Positions 1 through 7,590 of a stretch of 64,000 bases of DNA are shown here, one piece after another. Origin of the DNA: CAYWQB01 sp964460785 (GTDB lineage Bacteria > Chlamydiota > Chlamydiia > Chlamydiales > CAYWQB01); NCBI GenBank assembly GCA_964460785.1, contig CAYWQB010000003.1:266915-330914 (forward strand), written 5' to 3'. Each line of letters starts with the position of its first letter. Within the stretch, counting starts at the first letter, position 1. The translations under genes were made by a program, and so were the position numbers. The notes under the pieces are model-generated. The model did not search any database and was not told the DNA's origin. It worked only from the letters and a program-made list of their open reading frames with translations.

Positions 1-396
1 ATAGAGAGTATCTCGGCTTGCATAGTCTAAGATAAATTGAAAAAGAGAGCTGTCTTCTTCTTGCAGGAAGGCATACCCCTCTCCTTCCTCTGCCTCTTCT
101 TTATGTAAATACTTCCAGTCTTGCTGAAGTTTGTTGAGGTGCTGCTTTGCTCGTTGAATTTTTTGTAAAACATCAGCAAATGCTTCCTTAGGCGCTTGTT
201 CTTCATAAAGGGTTTCTACCTTTTTGTAGAAGTGCTGCAAAGTCTTTTTTTGGTTGCGAATTTGCTGTTTCATTCCCACAGCTGCTTCAGAAAGGCTGCT
301 GGAAAAAGATTCCCCTTTTTGTTTTTGATCAATGGTTTGTGCAGAGAGAGAAAACCAAAAGAAAAAAATGCTAATAAGAAGAGTAGTCAGCCGCAT
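1..396 (-). CDS. Partial secreted protein of unknown function
   Basis: The reading frame is open from an ATG at 396 to the window edge, giving 132 residues, so the C-terminus is missing. The first 20 or so residues (MRLTTLLISIFFFWFSLSA) look like a cleaved signal peptide. The visible remainder is hydrophilic and rich in K, E and Q, with a helical, probably coiled-coil pattern. The start overlaps the end of the upstream membrane protein gene by 26 bases, so the two are very likely co-transcribed on the minus strand. I do not recognise a family. The overlap and the signal peptide support a real gene; the function is open. Confidence 0.6.
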   Translation of the reverse strand, partial: MRLTTLLISIFFFWFSLSAQTIDQKQKGESFSSSLSEAAVGMKQQIRNQKKTLQHFYKKVETLYEEQAPKEAFADVLQKIQRAKQHLNKLQQDWKYLHKEEAEEGEGYAFLQEEDSSLFQFILDYASRDTLY

Positions 397-1555
397 ATGC
401 TTGAGAAGGGGTTTTGGTTTTTAAGGGGATATACACTTTGTAGCGAGCATTGCGCTCAGCATTAAAAATATGAGCTAAGAGGGTAATTTGCCCTTTCTTA
501 TATGTAACTTTATCAATGACAAGTAGAGGATAGGGGGACAGCCCTGTCACGTAGCTTTCAATAGAGGCGGAGTCCCTTAAACACTTCCATTTTCCCTCTT
601 GATAAACAAGCCATTCTCCAGGATGCGCTTCTACTTGCTCTCCATGGATATTCAGAAAAATGCGCTTAGCGCTTTTGATGGAAGTGATTTTTACGGATTC
701 GATGAGCTGCTCGGGGGAGCATGCACTTTGCTTCAAAGGAAGGGAAAGGTGGTTCGTTTGGGTGCCATCTGCATTCCACAGAGTCAAGTGGGCAACTGTC
801 GGAGTAATGGAATCACAGCGTAATAAGGGAAGTCCATAAGGAGACTCCGTTTCGATCCACTGAGAGCCATCCCACCTCAACAAACTTCCCTCTTTCATAT
901 AGAAGTCAAAAGCCCCAACCTCTTTTTGCATGCGAAAGTGCTCTTTTCGTGCATGGGGAGCATAGCTTTCTCCTCCATGCTCAGTCAAAAAGAGATCCAG
1001 GCCAAGCCACTCAATTTTAGAGGCTAAAGGTTGGCAAGAGGTTCTTTGTTTTACTTTTGGGGAAATGGAGAGGTGAGCCAATAGATTCGAAGGGGCATTT
1101 TCTTGCTCTTTGAGCCAGACCTCTATATGGGCTTGGTTCTGCTCTACCTGTAGAATTTTGATGAAAAGAGGGGTCTTTGTTGAACTCCAAATAAGCTGTT
1201 TTTGCGGGCTTTCTCTTAGGTAAATTTTTTCACCTACCGAGGCATGGCATAGAGCTTTTGAACTGTGGAGTTGGAAAACCCCTGCAAGAGAGGGAGCATC
1301 AGGGCGGCTATTTTTTCCTAAAAAACAAATTTCTTTTTCAAGAAGGGATAGGGGGAAGCTTTTGTCCTGTTGATGTAGGGAAAGCAGAGAAGAGTAAGGG
1401 CCCAGGCTGATAGAGGGAGAAGAGATTGGTTTTTGAGACCTTTCCTTAGGCAAAAAAGCAGAAGAGATCGGCTTTTGCCATAAAAAAAAGAGAGCCCCCA
1501 TCAGTAAAAGAAGAGTAGCACAGAGAGAGAGAGTTACAAAAGGTAGCCTGTCCAT
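371..1555 (-). CDS. Membrane-anchored protein of unknown function
   Basis: The 394-residue protein has one hydrophobic segment at about residues 6-27, followed by a polar region and then a long soluble part dominated by alternating, beta-like stretches. This suggests an inner-membrane anchor with an extracytoplasmic domain. No family motif is evident. It is transcribed divergently from the flagellar block and overlaps the next minus-strand gene, a secreted protein. The pairing suggests an envelope role. A flagellar link can only be guessed from proximity, since the two units are divergent and separated by a small unrelated gene. Confidence 0.6.
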   Translation of the reverse strand: MDRLPFVTLSLCATLLLLMGALFFLWQKPISSAFLPKERSQKPISSPSISLGPYSSLLSLHQQDKSFPLSLLEKEICFLGKNSRPDAPSLAGVFQLHSSKALCHASVGEKIYLRESPQKQLIWSSTKTPLFIKILQVEQNQAHIEVWLKEQENAPSNLLAHLSISPKVKQRTSCQPLASKIEWLGLDLFLTEHGGESYAPHARKEHFRMQKEVGAFDFYMKEGSLLRWDGSQWIETESPYGLPLLRCDSITPTVAHLTLWNADGTQTNHLSLPLKQSACSPEQLIESVKITSIKSAKRIFLNIHGEQVEAHPGEWLVYQEGKWKCLRDSASIESYVTGLSPYPLLVIDKVTYKKGQITLLAHIFNAERNARYKVYIPLKTKTPSQAYAADYSSY

Positions 1556-1683
1556 AGAGGCAAGCAGTCTAAGAGTGGATTAGTTTTAAGCAAAGAGAAT
1601 TTGTTGTTTTTAAATAAAATATTTGATTTTCAAGAGTTTTAAAACTAAAATATAACTATAGGGTTAACTATGGTGGGTTTTAT

Positions 1684-2001
1684 ATGAAGTTAGTTAAAGA
1701 TTTTCCTTGGGTTGAGATACCTGAAGAAGAGAAAAAACAGTTGCGTCATTGGGCGGAAGATATGATGGATCGCACCCGTAAAGGATGCCATCATATCGCT
1801 GATAAAGTGCAAGAAAACTACCCTTATTACCGAGACCGAGCAGAGTTCTATGCTAGGCAAGCATGGAATTACTCAGAAGAAAGGGGGCGAGAGGCTTACT
1901 TTTACTGTCGAGAACACTTCCCTGAGTACTGGGATTGGAGTAAGCACCATATTCGCCATGCATGGGATCTGTTAAAGTCTAAGTGGCAGCAACATCGATA
2001 A
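1684..2001 (+). CDS. Small charged helical protein, unknown
   Basis: A 105-residue protein with no signal peptide or membrane segment. It is very rich in W, Y, H, R and E and appears helical throughout, with repeated aromatic-plus-charged stretches such as YYRDRAEFYARQAWNY. It does not match FlgM, FlhD or another small flagellar regulator that I know. It sits just upstream of the sigma-54 promoter of the flagellar operon, so it is probably transcribed separately. The AT-rich 128-base gap between it and the divergent gene upstream (1556-1683) must hold its promoter. The function is unknown. Confidence 0.5.
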   Translation: MKLVKDFPWVEIPEEEKKQLRHWAEDMMDRTRKGCHHIADKVQENYPYYRDRAEFYARQAWNYSEERGREAYFYCREHFPEYWDWSKHHIRHAWDLLKSKWQQHR

Positions 2002-2035
2002 TTTTTAAATAAAAATTCATCCTCTCCCCTTGCTC

Positions 2036-2052
2036 TGGCATGTGACTTGCAT
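2036..2052 (+). promoter_or_regulatory. Sigma-54 promoter of the flgF operon
   Basis: The element TGGCATGTGACTTGCAT matches the sigma-54 (RpoN) consensus TGGCAC/T-N5-TTGCA/T. The invariant GG (2037-2038) and GC (2049-2050) have exactly the canonical spacing. It lies 36 bases before the flgF start, so transcription should begin near 2062. Chlamydiae encode RpoN and an AtoC-type activator, so control by an activator is expected. No activator-binding site is obvious. Confidence 0.85.
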
Positions 2053-2087
2053 CCATAGGTTGGTACAGGTCATTCAGGGAGGGGATC

Positions 2088-2948
2088 ATGATTGTAGGCT
2101 TCTATACAGGAGCATCTGCTGTTGATTACAATGAGCAGAAACTCGCTGCGGTCACAAACAATCTAGCCAATCAGGAAAAGCCATCTTATAAAGCGTCCGA
2201 CTTTGTGATTCGCACGCGTAAGGTGCGCCCTGAAACTCGCTGGATCAATCCGATGGTCCTCAAGCGACTTCCTCCACTTTATGGGGTGGAAAGAAAGGGC
2301 GTTTATAAAGACTTCGAATCCACACCACCTGTTCGAGAGACCAATAACCCTTTAAATATAGCCATTGATCCATCACTAAAGAATGCATTTTTTGCAGTCA
2401 AAGATGGAAATAACCCACAAGATAGCGAAACATTTTATACTCGTAATGGACAACTGCAGATGGGCTTTTTGGATCCCGAAAATCCTAGCAGTTTGCGTGT
2501 TTTAAAATCTGGCTCACATATTCTTTTGAATGACCAAGGAGCTCCCATTGAGGTGGCTCCGGATTTAGGGCCCTTAGACATAGATAAGGAGGGGGCCGTC
2601 TACCAAGGTGATGTACTCATTGGACAACTCCCCCTATACAAGTTCAATAAAAGCCCTGATCCCAACCAAGTCAAAGATTCAAATCTACAGTCTCTGATTC
2701 GTTTAGGAGACTCTCTTTATCAAGTTCCACCAAAGCTAAAGCAGGAGTTTAATCCAGTACAGCTGAACTTGCAGGACTCTGCAAGTGGTGTTTTAGTCCG
2801 CCAAGGGTTTCTTGAGGGGTCCAATGTCGACATGATGTCTGAAATGATGTCACTCATGACCGTCAACCGATCTTCACAAGCAGGCAGGGCTGCGATGGAG
2901 CAGCAAGTTGGGTCCTTAGAGAAACTATTTCAAATTGTAAGAAGTTAA
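2088..2948 (+). CDS. flgF: Flagellar basal-body rod protein FlgF
   Basis: A distal/proximal rod protein of the FlgE/F/G family, 286 residues. The N-terminus has the rod signature with heptad-like hydrophobics and NNLANQEKPSYKASDF, a variant of the usual NNxANxxTxGFK motif. The C-terminus ends in a helical segment with SNVDMMSEMMSLM followed by R-rich residues, as in family members (SNVDxxxEM). A GGGAGGGG ribosome-binding site precedes the ATG. It is first in the operon and is followed by a clearer FlgG 17 bases on, so FlgF (FlhO-like) is the best name. The N-terminal motif is more diverged than in FlgG. Confidence 0.85.
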   Translation: MIVGFYTGASAVDYNEQKLAAVTNNLANQEKPSYKASDFVIRTRKVRPETRWINPMVLKRLPPLYGVERKGVYKDFESTPPVRETNNPLNIAIDPSLKNAFFAVKDGNNPQDSETFYTRNGQLQMGFLDPENPSSLRVLKSGSHILLNDQGAPIEVAPDLGPLDIDKEGAVYQGDVLIGQLPLYKFNKSPDPNQVKDSNLQSLIRLGDSLYQVPPKLKQEFNPVQLNLQDSASGVLVRQGFLEGSNVDMMSEMMSLMTVNRSSQAGRAAMEQQVGSLEKLFQIVRS

Positions 2949-2965
2949 GAAGAAGGGGGAAATAC

Positions 2966-3751
2966 ATGCTACGTTCACTATGGACGGCTAGTACGGGAAT
3001 GAAAGCACAGATGACAAACCTAGATGTCATCTCGAATAACTTAGCCAACGTTAATACCACAGGGTTCAAGAAAAGTATGGTGAACTTCCAAGACCTGCTT
3101 TACGAGACTCTTGTTGCTTCTGGAGAACCAACAGGGCCTGATACGATGAATCCCGTAGGGCAACAAGTTGGGGTCGGTACAAAGATTGAAAGTATTACAA
3201 AGGAATTTTCTATCGGGGACCTTACGCGTACAGATAGAGACTTGGATGTCGCAATTAAGGGGAAAGGGTTTTTCCAAGTCATTGATGTAGATGGAGAGAC
3301 AAAGTACACCCGTGATGGCTCCTTTCAATTATCCAATGATGGGCGAATTGTTACCTCCCAAGGTCTAGAAGTGGTTGGGGCAGGAACAGTTCCAGTCGAT
3401 GCCGTAGGGGTCAATATTTCCCCTACAGGGCAGATTAGCTATATAGATACAGAAGGCAATAGCAATGATATTGGCAATGTGCAGCTTGCCATGTTTGTGA
3501 ATGCATCTGGTCTATCTTCTTTAGGAGGGAACCTCTATGCCCAGACTCCTGCTTCAGGGGATGCTCAGCTTGTCGATCCAGGACAGCAAAGCTCTGGAAC
3601 TCTTCAGCAGCGCTTTTTAGAGCTATCGAATGTCAACTTAGTTGAAGAAATGGTGAAAATGATTACGACTCAACGTGCATATGAGGTCAACTCAAGGGCG
3701 ATTCGAGCCGCTGATGAAATGTTAGGAACTTCCGTTCAAATCGCAGGGTAA
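2966..3751 (+). CDS. flgG: Flagellar distal rod protein FlgG
   Basis: The 261-residue protein has the usual FlgG length. The N-terminus carries the family motif in full (SNNLANVNTTGFKK, about residues 27-40). The middle contains the conserved GKGFFQV and YTRDGSFQL segments of the flagellar hook/rod D1 fold. The C-terminus has SNVNLVEEMVKMITTQRAYE, the standard helix of rod and hook proteins. FlgG polymerises into the distal rod that crosses the periplasm and is surrounded by the P and L rings, whose genes follow directly. An AGAAGGGGGA ribosome-binding site sets the start. Confidence 0.96.
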   Translation: MLRSLWTASTGMKAQMTNLDVISNNLANVNTTGFKKSMVNFQDLLYETLVASGEPTGPDTMNPVGQQVGVGTKIESITKEFSIGDLTRTDRDLDVAIKGKGFFQVIDVDGETKYTRDGSFQLSNDGRIVTSQGLEVVGAGTVPVDAVGVNISPTGQISYIDTEGNSNDIGNVQLAMFVNASGLSSLGGNLYAQTPASGDAQLVDPGQQSSGTLQQRFLELSNVNLVEEMVKMITTQRAYEVNSRAIRAADEMLGTSVQIAG

Positions 3752-3764
3752 GGAGAAATAATAT

Positions 3765-4730
3765 ATGATTGAGAGATGCTCTCGAACCACAATATTTGTC
3801 ATCAGCTTTGTCGCTATGACTTCGCTTGCTTGGGGATCTATAGCAAAAATTCATCTACTAGACCAGGCAATGGTTGCTCCCCAAGAAGTTACTCTTGGTG
3901 ACTTAGCAAGCATTGAAGGTGACAAAGCAGTGGTGGAGCAATTGCGGGATATGGAGATCGCGCAGGCTCCAAAGGTGGGGCAAAAAGGAGCCATCTCATC
4001 ATACCGCCTAAAGTCTATGCTGCAAGACTCTGGACTGCAAGATGTAGAAGTTTTGGGTCTACAAAGTACATTTATTACGGAATCGCGCACGCTCTCTCCA
4101 CAAGAACTCAGTGCGCAGGCATCTGAATGGATTCAGAGCCTTTTACCAGAAGGCACGGAGGCCGCTCTTTCATTTCAGGGATTGAATGGAAGCTGGGAAG
4201 TTCCCAATAGTGAAGAAACAAGCATTGAATTTGAGCTTTTAGGGAATCGTTTAAGCTCTTCTGTTTCTCTCGTTGCAAAAGCATATGTGCGCGGAAGTTT
4301 ATATGCGCGAAAAAATTTCCGGGCATCAGTCAGCCTTTTTCGAGACGTTGCCGTTCTATCTAAGCCAGTTAAGAGAAAGAGTCTCATTCGCCAAGAGGAT
4401 GTAGAGCTGCGAAGGGAAGATGTGACACAGTTACGTGGTATGGAAATTGCTTCTTTGCAAGATGTAGTAGGCATGGTGGCAAAGAGGTCATTACCCATGA
4501 ATGAGGTGCTGACAGTTAGAGATCTTGAGACTCCAGTTCTTATTGAAAAGGGAGATTTAAGTCAGATTTTCATTCGGAATGGAAGCGTCAATATGACCAT
4601 TGCTGGTGCCGAGGCTATGCAGGATGGCAAAGAGGGAGATCTTGTCCGCTTTAAAAATCCCATGAATCCAAAAACAACTCTCCAAGCTCGTGTTGTGAGA
4701 CAGGGAGTTGCACAAATCATTATCCGATAG
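3765..4730 (+). CDS. flgA: P-ring assembly chaperone FlgA
   Basis: A periplasmic chaperone for FlgI, 321 residues, longer than E. coli FlgA (about 220). An N-terminal hydrophobic stretch (about residues 9-24) followed by AWG-S fits a signal peptide. The C-terminal half holds the SAF domain: a VLSKPVKRKSLIRQEDVELR segment, then about 30 residues further DVVGMVAKRSLPMNEVLTVRD, and an end reading VARVVRQG-type (LQARVVRQGVAQIII). Its place between flgG and flgH/flgI agrees with the role. The extra N-terminal region is typical of longer FlgA variants. It is part of the sigma-54 operon. Confidence 0.9.
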   Translation: MIERCSRTTIFVISFVAMTSLAWGSIAKIHLLDQAMVAPQEVTLGDLASIEGDKAVVEQLRDMEIAQAPKVGQKGAISSYRLKSMLQDSGLQDVEVLGLQSTFITESRTLSPQELSAQASEWIQSLLPEGTEAALSFQGLNGSWEVPNSEETSIEFELLGNRLSSSVSLVAKAYVRGSLYARKNFRASVSLFRDVAVLSKPVKRKSLIRQEDVELRREDVTQLRGMEIASLQDVVGMVAKRSLPMNEVLTVRDLETPVLIEKGDLSQIFIRNGSVNMTIAGAEAMQDGKEGDLVRFKNPMNPKTTLQARVVRQGVAQIIIR

Positions 4731-4740
4731 GGGGGATAGA

Positions 4741-5388
4741 ATGAGGTACTGTATTTGGTTGTGGATAGTGCTCGGAGTGCTCACCACTCCCGCATTGGCA
4801 AGAGAGGGGCGCTACTACCAAGTATCAGAGTCCCCTTTCTCCTCGGATATCGCAAGTAAGCCAGGAGATTTACTGACAGTGAATGTTTGGGACATTGCCA
4901 AAACAGAAGAAGATGGCAAAGTCAAAGATAGTAAGAATGTCAGTCAGTTATGGAACCTTGTTGACTTCTTATTTCCCAAAGTTCCCTTTACCTACAATGT
5001 GAATAATAGCCAAAACGCAAGCAGTGGTAGTGGAGGAGGCACTGGCGTACAAGGAAATGGGCCAGGGGTCTATTGGTCTGGGAAAAATAAGTGGGATGCT
5101 TCTTCGGATAAAAGCTCTTCGCATCGTGTTGTGATGACTGTACAGGCAAGAATTGTGGAAGAAGTCCATCCTGGACAGTTTCTTATTCGCGGTTTCCGGA
5201 CTGTCGTTGTGCATGGGAAGCCAAAGAAATTATTTGTAAGTGGAGTAGTGCGAAAGAAAGACATTCAAGAGGATAACTCTGTGATGTCAGACCATTTAGC
5301 TGAATCTGTCGTAGAGATTGACGGGAAGGCTGTATCAGACCTGCAGCCAGGTTGGATCTATAGAGTGTTTGATACTCTATTCTTCTAG
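4741..5388 (+). CDS. flgH: Flagellar L-ring protein FlgH
   Basis: The outer-membrane L-ring subunit, 215 residues from the ATG at 4741. That start is chosen over an upstream in-frame one because GGGGG lies just before it and a signal peptide follows directly. Family landmarks are KPGDLLTVNVWD near the N-terminus and FVSGVVRKKDIQEDNSVMSD plus a GWIYRVFDTLFF end. FlgH is usually a lipoprotein, but here the signal peptide ends TTPALA-R with no lipobox cysteine, so it is probably cleaved by signal peptidase I. A glycine- and serine-rich linker lies at about residues 95-120. Confidence 0.92.
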   Translation: MRYCIWLWIVLGVLTTPALAREGRYYQVSESPFSSDIASKPGDLLTVNVWDIAKTEEDGKVKDSKNVSQLWNLVDFLFPKVPFTYNVNNSQNASSGSGGGTGVQGNGPGVYWSGKNKWDASSDKSSSHRVVMTVQARIVEEVHPGQFLIRGFRTVVVHGKPKKLFVSGVVRKKDIQEDNSVMSDHLAESVVEIDGKAVSDLQPGWIYRVFDTLFF

Positions 5389-5427
5389 GAATAAGGGGGA
5401 AATTAAGTGAAGCAAAAGGGAGAGTAC

Positions 5428-6699
5428 ATGACTAGGATACTTAAAGGGATCCTTATCTGCGCAGCCATCGCTGGAAGCATAGGGCTCTATGCTGCTCCAA
5501 ATAAGATTATGCTTGAGCAGCAACTAGAGAACTTCCAGAGCCAGCCAGCCCCTGGAAGAGAAGTGAAGATTCGAGACTTGACTCAAGTCTCTGGAGAAGA
5601 AGAAATTAAGCTAATGGGGTTTGGTGTTGTTTCCGGTTTAAATGGAACAGGGGATAAAAAGCGGGCAGCAATCGACCTGATCTTGCGTGTAGCGGAGAAG
5701 CAAGGCATTCGCTTAAAGGCAGGAGAGATTGAAAAAGGGAATACGGCCATTGTCACAATTTCTGCAGAAGTAAGTCCTCATCAAAGGGAGTTTAATGTCG
5801 CTGTCAAATCCATTGGCGATGCCAAGAGTTTACAAAATGGCTTCTTAGAAGCATCAACTCTTTCTCCAATCGGATCCACAGATGTGTTCGCTGTTGCACA
5901 AGGCCCTCTATCTCTAGGTGCACGCTACTTTGAAGCTGCTCCTGCACAAGGAACAGTGGGAGGTGCAAGCTCTCTTACAATAGGGCATCCAACAATGGGG
6001 TATGTAATGGAGGGCGGAGAGCTGGTCAGAGAGATCGACTTACAGCGTGTATACAATGGCTCCTTAGACCTATTTGTTAAATACCCTAGCAACCGAACAG
6101 CTACAAATATTGCCAATACCATTAATACCTACCTTAGCTTTCAAGGGGTACGAGCAGAGCCTGTCTCTGCTTCTAAAGTAAAAGTTCATTTGCCCCCAGA
6201 GCTTTATCAAAGCCAAGGAACTCTTACTCGCTTGATTGCTGATGTCGGAGATTTACCAGCAAGAGTCTCTAGAAAAGCAGTGATCACAGTGGATCAAGGC
6301 TCAGGGGTTATTGCTATGACTGAAGGGGTTAAGATGGAGCCAGGTTCTATTGCTGTCGCAGGGTTAACCGTAACAGTAACATCCAACATCACCCCTGTTG
6401 TCCGACAAGCGAACAACATCTTTAATGTTCAGTCAGGAGAGTCTAACAATGTAGGAGGAGCCGGCAGTGTCAATCAGCAAGCACCTTCTGGAGGAGCCAC
6501 GAACTTTATCGACCAGCCCAAGCTAGAAGTGGCAGAGGATCAAGTGAATTTTTTAAGTCTCCCTGCAGGTACAGATTTGAGAAAGGTGCAGGAAACATTC
6601 AATGCTCTGAAGCTGAAACCCACCAGTATCATCTCCGTTTTTCAAGCGATGCACGATGCTGGCATGATTCATGCTGACATTGTAGTTATACCAAGATAG
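5428..6699 (+). CDS. flgI: Flagellar P-ring protein FlgI
   Basis: The periplasmic P-ring subunit, about 423 residues, which is somewhat longer than E. coli FlgI (365). It has a signal peptide ending GLYA, the conserved VKIRDLTQVSGEEEIKLMGF and GVVSGLNGTGD segments, AVAQGPLSLG in the middle and the family ending DIVVIPR. A GTG at 5407 with its own purine-rich site could add seven residues; I chose the ATG at 5428 because GGGAG lies close before it and the signal peptide then has a short N-region. A low-complexity N/G/S-rich stretch (about residues 330-360) is an insertion near the C-terminus. Confidence 0.93.
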   Translation: MTRILKGILICAAIAGSIGLYAAPNKIMLEQQLENFQSQPAPGREVKIRDLTQVSGEEEIKLMGFGVVSGLNGTGDKKRAAIDLILRVAEKQGIRLKAGEIEKGNTAIVTISAEVSPHQREFNVAVKSIGDAKSLQNGFLEASTLSPIGSTDVFAVAQGPLSLGARYFEAAPAQGTVGGASSLTIGHPTMGYVMEGGELVREIDLQRVYNGSLDLFVKYPSNRTATNIANTINTYLSFQGVRAEPVSASKVKVHLPPELYQSQGTLTRLIADVGDLPARVSRKAVITVDQGSGVIAMTEGVKMEPGSIAVAGLTVTVTSNITPVVRQANNIFNVQSGESNNVGGAGSVNQQAPSGGATNFIDQPKLEVAEDQVNFLSLPAGTDLRKVQETFNALKLKPTSIISVFQAMHDAGMIHADIVVIPR

Positions 6700-6708
6700 A
6701 GGGAAAAA

Positions 6709-7062
6709 ATGGACCAAACCTTGAATGCATATATGCCCCATAAAGGGGCGACGGCAAGTAGCTACTACTCATCGCAGGATCTGCTTTCTGGAGCAAAGAA
6801 AAAAGATCCCAAAGAGGTAGGACAGATGTTTGAGTCCATGTTTTACCAGATGATTTTAAAAGAGATGAGACAGGGGGAGCTCAGTAAGGGGCTATTCGAC
6901 AGCTCAGCTATGCAGATGCAACAGGAGATGTGGGATAATGAGTTAGCTCAGAAACTGGGGCAACGAGGAGACCTTGGGATCGTACGTATGGTTGAAGAGT
7001 ATATAGAAAGAAAAACCACAGCATCTCAGCCTTTGGGTCTGCTCAAGGGAGAGGAGGTATAG
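6709..7062 (+). CDS. flgJ: FlgJ-like rod-binding protein, no muramidase domain
   Basis: A 117-residue protein matching only the N-terminal rod-binding half of FlgJ: EVGQMFESMFYQMILKEMRQ followed by a helix with MQMQQEMWDNELAQKL. The C-terminal peptidoglycan hydrolase part of gamma-proteobacterial FlgJ is absent, as in many other phyla where a separate lytic enzyme cuts the wall. It acts as a cap for rod polymerisation in the periplasm. The gene begins 10 bases after flgI and belongs to the same operon. Confidence 0.88.
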   Translation: MDQTLNAYMPHKGATASSYYSSQDLLSGAKKKDPKEVGQMFESMFYQMILKEMRQGELSKGLFDSSAMQMQQEMWDNELAQKLGQRGDLGIVRMVEEYIERKTTASQPLGLLKGEEV

Positions 7063-7066
7063 CGAG

Positions 7067-7588
7067 ATGACAAAGCAAGCTTTGCAAAAGCAACAAGAGA
7101 GGGTTGCCTCCTACTTCAAGCAGGAGATGGATCTCCTAAGAGAAGTGCTAGCGAATCTTTTAGAAGAGCGTGATGCGCTTTTATCAAACCAGGCAGAGGT
7201 ACTGAAAAAGCTATCAAAAAATAAAGACCATCTTCTGGAGTCTCTGCTTAAGATCCGAGAAGGATCGCAAGAGGCCATGCGAAGGTTGAGAGAATCTCTT
7301 GGTTCAGAAGAGGCCTCTTCCCTTGAAGATCTTGTAGAGCTCTATCCCTATGAGGATTTTTCTGATCTAGTTTTTCTACAAAAAACGCTTAAGAGCTTGA
7401 TTGAGAAGATTCAAGGAGAATCAGAGAGAAATAGCTACCTTCTCCAAAACAAAGTGAGCATCACCCGTCAGGTGATTCATCGGCTGCAAGGGAATGGCAG
7501 TCCTAAGTCGGAGACATATGGGCCTGCAGGCTATGTGCGCGGTGCTCCTAAGAAAACGAAAGTAACCCTCATTAATCGCGAGGTCTAG
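7067..7588 (+). CDS. flgN: FlgN-like export chaperone
   Basis: A 173-residue, all-helical, charged protein with long coiled-coil stretches and a C-terminal NSYLLQNKVSITRQVIHRL segment. In FlgN proteins a similar N-x-x-L-hydrophobic helix binds FlgK and FlgL. The gene sits directly before flgK and flgL, its expected clients, between an AGGAGG ribosome-binding site and a 2-base gap. Family sequence conservation is low, so the call rests mainly on position, size and helical pattern. It would act in the cytoplasm and pilot hook-junction proteins to the export gate. Confidence 0.75.
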   Translation: MTKQALQKQQERVASYFKQEMDLLREVLANLLEERDALLSNQAEVLKKLSKNKDHLLESLLKIREGSQEAMRRLRESLGSEEASSLEDLVELYPYEDFSDLVFLQKTLKSLIEKIQGESERNSYLLQNKVSITRQVIHRLQGNGSPKSETYGPAGYVRGAPKKTKVTLINREV

Positions 7589-7590
7589 TT

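Noticed and set aside
599..823. Plus-strand frame inside the membrane-anchored protein gene
   Set aside because: Antisense shadow of a longer frame with a membrane anchor; no ribosome-binding site.
4708..4740. Upstream extension of flgH
   Set aside because: The ATG at 4741 has a purine-rich site and an immediate signal peptide; the extension overlaps flgA.
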